64,000 bases of DNA from Mycobacterium sp. 1164966.3 (GTDB lineage: Bacteria > Actinomycetota > Actinomycetes > Mycobacteriales > Mycobacteriaceae): NCBI RefSeq assembly GCF_001665395.1, contig NZ_LZSG01000024.1, positions 1 through 64,000 of the forward strand. The letters are read 5' to 3'. Below are positions 38,590-45,522 of the stretch, one piece after another. The notes under the pieces are model-generated. The model was not told where the DNA came from. It was given only the letters and a program-made list of their open reading frames with translations, and did no database searches. The translations under genes and the position numbers were made by a program. Positions within the stretch are counted from its first letter, which is position 1. Every line of letters begins with the position of its first letter.

Positions 38590-39445
38590 GGCTGATCCCT
38601 TGTTCGGTCCCTTGTTCAGTCACCAAGTCTTACTGAACGACGGGAATCGGATACCCACCGTCGGGCTCGGAGTTTTCCAGGTCGCGCCCGCAGACACCGA
38701 GCAGGCGGTCGGTGCCGCGCTGCGCGCCGGTTACCGGCATATCGACACCGCGGCCGCCTACCGCAACGAACGGGAGACGGGGCGAGCGATTGTCGATTCC
38801 GGCGTGCCTCGCGACCAACTCTACGTGGTGACGAAGCTGGCCAATTCCGACCAGGGCTACGACAGCACGCTGGCGGCCTTCGATGCCAGCATGGACCGGC
38901 TGGGGCTCGATTATCTGGACCTTTACCTGATCCATTGGCCGCAGCCCGCCCTCAACAGATATGTCGACACGTTCAAAGCGTTCGCCCACCTGCGCGACCA
39001 GGGCCGAGTCCGGTCGATCGGCGTCAGCAACTTCGAGCCCGAACACCTCACGGTGCTCATCGATGCCACCGGCATCGTCCCCGCGCTCAACCAGATCGAA
39101 CTCCACCCGCGGTTGCCCCAGAAAGAGTTGCGTGAGGTGCACGCCCAGCTGGGCATTGCCACCGAGGCGTGGTCTCCGCTCGGGCGGGGTTCGCTGTTGA
39201 CTCATCCGGCGATCAAGGCTGTCGCCGAGGAATGTGGCCGGACACCTGCCCAGGCGTTGCTTAGGTGGCATATCCAACTCGGTAATATCGTGATTCCCAA
39301 GTCGGTACACCCCTCACGGATTGCGAGCAACTTCGACGTGTTCGATTTCGAGCTGAGCGCCAGTCAAATGGCATCGGTCTCTTCTCTCGAAGACGGCACC
39401 CGGCTTGGCCCCAACCCTCGAACCTTTAATTCCACAGGCAGGTGA
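38588..39445 (+). CDS. Aldo/keto reductase (first of tandem pair)
   Basis: The 285-residue cytosolic NADPH-dependent reductase keeps the full AKR catalytic tetrad: Asp53, Tyr58, Lys83 and His116. The classic GYRHIDTAAAY and LIHWP motifs are visible. The ATG at 38588 shares the CATG tetranucleotide with the lipN start. The second AKR gene follows six bases after its stop, so the two are co-transcribed. Only the second matches M. tuberculosis Rv2971 closely, so this copy is either lost in that lineage or a local duplicate that diverged. Confidence 0.9.
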   Translation: MADPLFGPLFSHQVLLNDGNRIPTVGLGVFQVAPADTEQAVGAALRAGYRHIDTAAAYRNERETGRAIVDSGVPRDQLYVVTKLANSDQGYDSTLAAFDASMDRLGLDYLDLYLIHWPQPALNRYVDTFKAFAHLRDQGRVRSIGVSNFEPEHLTVLIDATGIVPALNQIELHPRLPQKELREVHAQLGIATEAWSPLGRGSLLTHPAIKAVAEECGRTPAQALLRWHIQLGNIVIPKSVHPSRIASNFDVFDFELSASQMASVSSLEDGTRLGPNPRTFNSTGR

Positions 39446-39451
39446 GCTGAG

Positions 39452-40297
39452 TTGACTGGCGAGTCGGGCGACATCGTCCCATCCATATCGCTCAATGACG
39501 ATAAGACCATGCCGGTGCTTGGCCTGGGCGTCGCGGAATTGTCTGATGACGAGACCGAACGTGCCGTCTCGGCGGCGCTGGAAATCGGTTGCCGCCTGAT
39601 CGATACCGCTGCGGTCTACGGCAACGAAGCAGCCGTCGGCCGGGCGATCGCGGCCTCCGGGATTCCGCGCGCGGAGCTGTTCGTCACCACCAAGCTGGCC
39701 ACTGCCGACCAGGGTTTCACCAGTGCGCAACAGGCCTGCCAGGCCAGCTTGGAGCGGCTCGGACTGGATTACGTCGACCTGTACCTGGTGCACTGGCCGG
39801 CGCCGTCGCTGGGTAACTATGTGGACTCCTTCGGCGGCATGATCCAGAGCCAGGCACACGGGCATGCCCGCTCGATCGGCGTGTCCAACTTCACCGAGGA
39901 TCACTTGACGACGGTCATCGAACTCACCTTCTTCACGCCCGCGGTCAACCAGGTCGAGTTGCACCCCCTGCTCAACCAGAACGACCTGCGCAAAGCGAAC
40001 GCGCAGCACAATGTGGTGACCCAGTCCTACACACCGCTGGTTCTGGGCAGGCTGATGGACAACCCGACGATCACGTCGATTGCCGGCGAGTACGGCAAGT
40101 CTCCCGCGCAAGTCCTGCTGCGCTGGAACCTGCAGCTGGGCAATGCGGTCATCTTCCGGTCGGCCAAGCCCGAGCACATTGCCGGCAACCTCGACGTGTT
40201 CGACTTCGAATTGAGCGCCGATCACCTGGAGGCGATCAACGGCCTTAACGACGGCACCCGGCTGCGTCCGGATCCGGAGACGTACGAGGGCGCGTAA
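39452..40297 (+). CDS. Aldo/keto reductase, Rv2971-like
   Basis: The 281-residue AKR has Asp51, Tyr56, Lys81 and His114 as catalytic residues and the NADPH-binding C-terminal region. Sequence and start (TTG, MTGESG, with AGGTGAG seven bases upstream) match the remembered M. tuberculosis Rv2971 product, an essential-looking AKR that reduces dicarbonyls. It follows the first AKR after six bases. The 3' neighbour is the convergent HNH gene, 96 bases away. Confidence 0.92.
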   Translation: MTGESGDIVPSISLNDDKTMPVLGLGVAELSDDETERAVSAALEIGCRLIDTAAVYGNEAAVGRAIAASGIPRAELFVTTKLATADQGFTSAQQACQASLERLGLDYVDLYLVHWPAPSLGNYVDSFGGMIQSQAHGHARSIGVSNFTEDHLTTVIELTFFTPAVNQVELHPLLNQNDLRKANAQHNVVTQSYTPLVLGRLMDNPTITSIAGEYGKSPAQVLLRWNLQLGNAVIFRSAKPEHIAGNLDVFDFELSADHLEAINGLNDGTRLRPDPETYEGA

Positions 40298-40393
40298 GCC
40301 AGACAGCTCGTCGAGTGCGAACCTGGCGACGCTTGGTCGGCGTGTCCTGTCGCGATATTCACTGTCGGCTGCCAACGGCTGCTCAGCCCAGGC

Positions 40394-41116
40394 CTATCCC
40401 GCCGGGCACGTGGCGGCGGCCTGACGTAGCGCGTCGGCCGAAGCCTGTTCCACCGGCAACTGGTAGCCGCGCAGCACCGCGATGAACTGCATGGCGTACT
40501 GACACGCGAACGCGGTGTTCGGCGGCATCCAGTGGGCCGGCGGCGAATCGCCCTTGTCCTGGTTGGCCTGGCCCTGCACGGCCAACAGGTTGGCCGGGTC
40601 GTTGGCGAAACGCAGCCGCTGCGGCCCCGGCCAGGCGAAGGCGCCCATGTCCCAGGCGTATGCGAGCGGGACGATGTGGTCGATCTGCACCGATTCGCCG
40701 ACCTTGGCGCCGCGCTGGAAGACCACTGTGGTGTTGGTGTACGGGTCGTGCAAGATCCCGGTGGCCACCGCGTCGGGGCACCGCTTGGTGATCACGTACG
40801 TCTTGTCGACGAGATCGCGGTTGAGGATGTCGTCGCGGGTGTCGCAGCCGTTGTGGCCACCCGGGGCGTCGTTGTCGTCGTCCCAGGCGTCGCCGTAAGC
40901 CGCCCTGCGGTAGTCGTAGCGATGCAGCCGCTGGGGTAACACGGCGATTCCGGCCAGCACATCGGTCCCCGGTTGCACCGTCGGGACGTCGGCGCGCGCG
41001 GCGAACTCCTTGTGGTGCCTCGCGGCCGGTCCCACCGTCTGGTAGGCCACCACCAACGCGAGCACCGCGAGAGCCGACAACCACAGCAGCACTTTGCGGT
41101 TCATCACGTGCCTCAT
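40394..41116 (-). CDS. Membrane-anchored HNH endonuclease-like protein (DUF1524 type)
   Basis: The 240-residue protein has an N-terminal hydrophobic segment (about 8-27) that looks like a signal anchor. The nuclease region contains QIDHIVPLAYAWDMGA (Asp146, His147) and RFANDPANLLAVQ (Asn172, Asn176), ending QANQDKGD. This is the DUF1524/HNH pattern of metal-dependent nucleases. Four cysteines (CDTRDD, KRCPDA, FACQYA and CPAG) may form disulfides in an exported protein. It overlaps recG by four bases (ATGA). It would be exported or membrane-bound, so chromosomal DNA is an unlikely target. By position it corresponds to M. tuberculosis Rv2972c. Confidence 0.85.
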   Translation of the reverse strand: MRHVMNRKVLLWLSALAVLALVVAYQTVGPAARHHKEFAARADVPTVQPGTDVLAGIAVLPQRLHRYDYRRAAYGDAWDDDNDAPGGHNGCDTRDDILNRDLVDKTYVITKRCPDAVATGILHDPYTNTTVVFQRGAKVGESVQIDHIVPLAYAWDMGAFAWPGPQRLRFANDPANLLAVQGQANQDKGDSPPAHWMPPNTAFACQYAMQFIAVLRGYQLPVEQASADALRQAAATCPAG

Positions 41117-43326
41117 GCCTTGTCCAGATATTCGACGCGGTCCGGTCTTTCGAAACGGGCTCCCAGGACCGCCAATCCGGGATGCGCAGCCGCCTCCGCA
41201 TAAGCCGCCGTGCAGAGGTCCCGGGCGGCCTCGATGACGGCCTGGTGCTCGGCCAGCGAGAGCAGCCGCAAGGTGATCGCCCTGCCGGACTGATTGCGGC
41301 CCAACACATCTCCTTCCCGCCGCTCTTTGAGGTCCAGGTCGGCGAGCGCGAATCCGTCCATGGTGTCAGCTACGGCACGCAACCGTCGGCCCGCCGGGGA
41401 TCCCGTCGAAACCCAGCTGGCCAGCAGGCACAGGCTTGGGTGCTGACCCCGGCCGATGCGGCCGCGCAGCTGGTGTAGCTGGCTGATTCCGAACCGGTCG
41501 GCGTCCATCACCAACATGACAGTCGCGTTGGGAACGTCGACTCCCACCTCAATCACGGTGGTGCACACCAGCACATCGATATCGCCGGAACGGAATGCGG
41601 CCATCGCGGCGTCCTTCTCGTCGGCGGGCAGTCGGCCGTGCATGAGGCCCAACCGCAGGTCCGCCAGCTCACCGGAACCTAACCGAGCGAACAGGCCCTC
41701 GGCGGTCTCCGAAGGCTTCGAGCCGGGCTGATCGGCCCCGTCCGTGTCGTCGATACGGGGCGTCACCACGTAGGCCTGGCGGCCGGCGGCGACCTCCTCT
41801 TTGATGCGCTGCCAGGCTCGGTCCAGCCACCCCGGATTCTCCTTGACGAAGATCGTCTTGGTGGTGATCGGCTGCCGCCCGCGCGGAAGTTCGCGCAGTG
41901 TGCAGGTTTCCAGGTCGCCGTAGTAGGTGAGTGCCACCGTGCGTGGTATCGGCGTTGCCGTCATCACCAGCAGGTGCGGCGTGATGCCCGCAGCGGCCTT
42001 GGCGCGCAACCGGTCTCGCTGCTCCACACCGAACCGGTGTTGCTCGTCGACGACGACCATGCCCAGATTGTGGAAGTCGACCGCGTCCTGCAACAGCGCG
42101 TGGGTGCCGATGACGATGTCGATCTGCCCGGCGGCGATTTCGGCCCGCAGGTATTTCTTCTGACCCGTTGTCATCGACCCGCTGAGCAGCGCTACCCGCG
42201 CGGCGTTGTCGGCCCCGCCCAACTGTCCGCCCATCGCCATCGGGCCCAGCACATCGGAGATCGACCGGAGATGTTGTGCTGCAAGCACTTCCGTCGGCGC
42301 CAGCAGCGCACACTGGTAGCCCGCATCAACCATCTGCAGCATCGCCAGCACGGCGACGATGGTCTTGCCGGAGCCGACCTCGCCTTGCAGCAGGCGGTTC
42401 ATCGGACGGGTCTCCGCGAGCTCGTCGGACAGCACGCCGAGCACTTCGCGCTGTCCGGCGGTCAGCTCGAATGGCAACCGCCGCGACAATTCTGCCATCA
42501 GACCATCGACGCGCGGGGGTGCCGACGGGCCCGACTCGGACAGCTCGCCGTGCCGACGGGCCAGCAGCGCCCATTGCAGCCCGACGGCCTCGTCGAAGGT
42601 GAGTCGCTCGCGGGCGCGTCGGCGCACCGCGTCGCTCTCCGACAGATGGATGGCGCGCAAGGCCTCGTCTTCGGGCATCAGGTGATAGCGTTCGCGCAGG
42701 TCCGCGGGCAGCGGATCGGCGACCGGGTCGAGGACGTCGAGCACCTGGCGCACGCAGTTGAAGATGTCCCAGCTCTGCACCTTGGTGCTGGCCGGGTAGA
42801 TCGGGAAGAAGCGGCTTGCGAAGTCCGCTATGTCGAACTCGCCCCTGGTTCTTTGCGAGGCGACGGCAATGCTTTTCAACGACTTGGTGCCGCGATGCTT
42901 TCCGTCCGGCGAGTCGAGGATGAGGAATGCCGGATGGGTCAGCTGCATGACGCCGTTGTAAAACCCGACTTCCCCGGAGAGCATCACCTTGGTGCCTTTG
43001 GTCAGGTCCCTGCTGATGATCTTGGCGTTGAAGAACGTGGCGGTCACGCGGTTGCGGCCGGAGCCGAGGGTGATCCGGTGACAAGTTCTCTTCGGGGTCT
43101 TCTTCGTCAGAAACGTGTGCGCTTGGGTGATCGTGTCGACGATGGTGATGTGCTCACCGGCTTCCGGCTGCTCGTCCTCGGCGGCGCGCACCGCCGCGCC
43201 GACCACGTAGCTGCGCGGACAGTGGCGCAAGAGGTCGTCGACGGTGCGGATGCCGAATTCCTCGTCGAGCTGCTCCGCGTTTTTGCCGCCGACGACGTAG
43301 TCGAGTCGATCGCTCAGTGACGCCAC
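41113..43326 (-). CDS. recG: ATP-dependent DNA helicase RecG
   Basis: The 737-residue branch-migration helicase restarts stalled forks and processes Holliday junctions. The N-terminal wedge/OB domain is followed by helicase motifs: QGEVGSGKTIVA (I), VVDEQHRFG (II), MTATPIPRT (III) and QLRGRIGRGQH (VI). The C terminus is the short family tail. GTG 43326 is the start (MASLSDRL). The FakA-like gene ends three bases before it, and the HNH gene overlaps its stop, so the three form a block. Confidence 0.96.
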   Translation of the reverse strand: MASLSDRLDYVVGGKNAEQLDEEFGIRTVDDLLRHCPRSYVVGAAVRAAEDEQPEAGEHITIVDTITQAHTFLTKKTPKRTCHRITLGSGRNRVTATFFNAKIISRDLTKGTKVMLSGEVGFYNGVMQLTHPAFLILDSPDGKHRGTKSLKSIAVASQRTRGEFDIADFASRFFPIYPASTKVQSWDIFNCVRQVLDVLDPVADPLPADLRERYHLMPEDEALRAIHLSESDAVRRRARERLTFDEAVGLQWALLARRHGELSESGPSAPPRVDGLMAELSRRLPFELTAGQREVLGVLSDELAETRPMNRLLQGEVGSGKTIVAVLAMLQMVDAGYQCALLAPTEVLAAQHLRSISDVLGPMAMGGQLGGADNAARVALLSGSMTTGQKKYLRAEIAAGQIDIVIGTHALLQDAVDFHNLGMVVVDEQHRFGVEQRDRLRAKAAAGITPHLLVMTATPIPRTVALTYYGDLETCTLRELPRGRQPITTKTIFVKENPGWLDRAWQRIKEEVAAGRQAYVVTPRIDDTDGADQPGSKPSETAEGLFARLGSGELADLRLGLMHGRLPADEKDAAMAAFRSGDIDVLVCTTVIEVGVDVPNATVMLVMDADRFGISQLHQLRGRIGRGQHPSLCLLASWVSTGSPAGRRLRAVADTMDGFALADLDLKERREGDVLGRNQSGRAITLRLLSLAEHQAVIEAARDLCTAAYAEAAAHPGLAVLGARFERPDRVEYLDKA

Positions 43327-43328
43327 GG

Positions 43329-45014
43329 CTACTCGACCCCGATCAGTAGCGCGTCGCCGCGATGGCCGGTGCGGTAGGTCAGCAGCTCGGTCCCGGGATG
43401 CTTGTCGTGCACGTGCTTGTGCAGAGCGTCGGCCAGGGCAGCGGCGCCGTCGGTCGCCTCGATTGCCTCGCCGATGAGCACTGTGGCCAGCTCGCCGCCG
43501 GAGGCCAGCAGCAGGTCGAGCAGGCCGGCTGCCGCCGCCGCGACGTCGGCGGCCACGATTAGCACCTCGTCGCCAGCAATGCCCAGGCCGTCACCGGGCT
43601 GACAGCTGCCGGCCCAGGTCAGGGCCGTCTCGGTGGCGATGCGCACCGAGCCGTGCCGGGCAGCGCCGGCCGCGCGGGCCATGGTGTAGCCGTCGTCGAC
43701 GGCCTGCCGGTCCGGTTCGTGCACCGCCAGCGCGGCCAGCCCCTGCACCATCGACCCGGTCGGTATCGGAACAACGTCGACACCCCAGCCGATGGCAGCG
43801 GTGCAGCCGGCAACCAGCTCGGCCGCCGCCACATAGCCGTTGGGCAGCACCATGACCTGTGCGGCGCCGGTGTCCACCACCGCCCGGACCAGCCGGTGGG
43901 CGCTGATGTCGGTGGCCGGGTCGGCGGCGTCCGAACTGGGTTGCAGCACGTAGGCGCCCTCGTCGGCGAACAACTGCGCGGCGCCGTCACCGTCGACGAC
44001 AGCCAGGACCGCCCGTTCCCGCGTCCAGCCGCCCGCGGGCAGGCCGGTGGCACCGGAAAGGGCCGAAATGACGATGCGGCTCAGCTGCCCGGCGACCAGG
44101 CCGGCTTCGACGGCCGCACCGGCGTCGTCGGTGTGCACGTGCACCGAATAGCTGCCGCCTGTAGTCGGCGCGGCGGCGGCAATGGCGACGGATTCGCCCA
44201 GCTCCGCCAGCCGGTCCCGCAGCGCGTCGGCCGCCTCGGCGTCGCAACCGCTCAGCAGGTACATGACCTCGAACTGCGGCGCCGGTCGCTTGGCGGCTTG
44301 CGCGGGCGGTATCCGCGGTGACGGCTCATACACCTCGCGGGCGGGCGCCTGGCCGGTAATCGTCGTGCGCAGCGCGTCCAGCAGGACCAGCAGGCCGCGT
44401 CCGCCGGCGTCCACCGCGCCGGCGTCACCGAGCACGTCGAGCTGCTCGGGGGTCTTCTCCAGCGCGACGACCGCCGCATTGCCGGCAGCCGTGACCGCGT
44501 GGGCCAGGCCTTGACCGTCGACCGCGCACTCCTCGACGGCGCCGGCCGCGGCCCGTAACACCGAGACGATGGTCCCGTGGACCTCGTCGCCGCCCATCGA
44601 GGCGATCACCAGCTCGACTCCGCGCCGCAACGCGGCCCCGAGCAGGGCGGGGTCGATTTCGGGCAGTTCACCGCCGCGGTCGGCGGCCGCCGCCGCGGTG
44701 ACGTCGGAAATACCGCGCAGGATCTGGGACAGGATGACCCCGGAGTTGCCCCGGGCGCCGTTGAGCGCGCCGGTCGACAAAGCGGCGGCGACCCGGGCGA
44801 CGTCGCCGGGGACGGCCTCCGAGGCGTTGGCCTCGGCAAGCGCGGAACGCATGGTGAACAGCATGTTGGCGCCGGTGTCGGCATCGGCGACCGGGAAGAC
44901 GTTGAGCCGATTGATCTCGTCGATATGAGTGATCAGGTCACTGACGGCGGTGTGGGCCCAGTCGCGGAGGGCGGACGCGTTCAGCCGACGATCGTGTTCG
45001 GCGCAAGTGCCCAC
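43329..45014 (-). CDS. FakA/DAK2-domain phosphotransferase, unsplit
   Basis: From GTG 45014, with AGAGGG six bases upstream, this gives 561 residues. The N-terminal DAK phosphatase-like domain has NVFPVADADTGANM (about 38-51, metal ligands Asp44 and Asp46) and GARGNSGVILSQI. A middle domain and a C-terminal FakA-type domain with HVHTDDAGAAVEAGL follow. In other Gram-positives this enzyme phosphorylates fatty acids bound to FakB. In M. tuberculosis the corresponding gene is annotated as two pieces (Rv2974c and Rv2975c), probably because of a frameshift; here it is a single reading frame. It is divergent from rpmB. Confidence 0.85.
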   Translation of the reverse strand: MGTCAEHDRRLNASALRDWAHTAVSDLITHIDEINRLNVFPVADADTGANMLFTMRSALAEANASEAVPGDVARVAAALSTGALNGARGNSGVILSQILRGISDVTAAAAADRGGELPEIDPALLGAALRRGVELVIASMGGDEVHGTIVSVLRAAAGAVEECAVDGQGLAHAVTAAGNAAVVALEKTPEQLDVLGDAGAVDAGGRGLLVLLDALRTTITGQAPAREVYEPSPRIPPAQAAKRPAPQFEVMYLLSGCDAEAADALRDRLAELGESVAIAAAAPTTGGSYSVHVHTDDAGAAVEAGLVAGQLSRIVISALSGATGLPAGGWTRERAVLAVVDGDGAAQLFADEGAYVLQPSSDAADPATDISAHRLVRAVVDTGAAQVMVLPNGYVAAAELVAGCTAAIGWGVDVVPIPTGSMVQGLAALAVHEPDRQAVDDGYTMARAAGAARHGSVRIATETALTWAGSCQPGDGLGIAGDEVLIVAADVAAAAAGLLDLLLASGGELATVLIGEAIEATDGAAALADALHKHVHDKHPGTELLTYRTGHRGDALLIGVE

Positions 45015-45213
45015 CGCTGACCCTCTTCCCTGCGTGCCGGCCCGTGCGTTGAGCCTAGCCAGCGGCGGTGACAGCACAGCTCATGACGCAGCCGCCGCGG
45101 TGCAGCATTTTGGCGGTTGCCGCCGACCCCGGCTATCCTGGGACGGCCCGGCCGGTCCGGGTTGGTCGCCGGACACCAAGACACCGGATCCCAGAACGTT
45201 TGAGGAGCTCAGA

Positions 45214-45408
45214 ATGGCCGCTGTGTGCGATATCTGCGGGAAAGGCCCCGGCTTCGGCAAGTCGGTGTCGCACTCCCACCGCCGCACCAGCCGCCGGTGG
45301 GACCCCAACGTTCAGACCGTGCACGTCGTGACGCGTCCCGGCGGCAACAAGAAGCGGCTCAACGTGTGCACCTCGTGCATCAAGGCCGGCAAGGTCGTCC
45401 GCGGCTGA
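45214..45408 (+). CDS. rpmB: Ribosomal protein L28
   Basis: The 64-residue protein has the L28 signature and an intact zinc ribbon: Cys5-Cys8 in VCDICGKG and Cys52-Cys55 in VCTSCIKAG. This is the zinc-binding (C+) type. GAGGAG lies seven bases before ATG 45214. It is one of the standard 50S proteins. Two copies of a 50-bp repeat follow, then the convergent MmpL gene. An upstream in-frame opening exists but the family starts at MAAVCDIC. Confidence 0.95.
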   Translation: MAAVCDICGKGPGFGKSVSHSHRRTSRRWDPNVQTVHVVTRPGGNKKRLNVCTSCIKAGKVVRG

Positions 45409-45411
45409 CGG

Positions 45412-45516
45412 TCCAGCGGCGATCGCAAGCGCGGCGAAGCCGGGCGCGGCGGGTCGCCGCCATCGATCCAGCGGCGATCGCAAGCGCGGCGAAGCCGGGC
45501 GCGGCGGGTCGCCGCC
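45412..45516. repeat. Two 50-bp repeats in tandem, 55-bp period
   Basis: The sequences at 45412-45461 and 45467-45516 are identical over 50 bases, centred on AAGCGCGGCGAAGCCGGGCG. Related copies lie at 19626-19671 (inverted) and 22128-22170. Internal dyads (GGCGA and TCGCC) could form hairpins between the convergent rpmB and mmpL genes and so act as a terminator. Confidence 0.85.
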
Positions 45517-45522
45517 CTGGGT

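Noticed and set aside
45412..45516. CRISPR or insertion-sequence terminal repeats after rpmB
   Set aside because: Only two copies with five bases between, no transposase and no cas genes.
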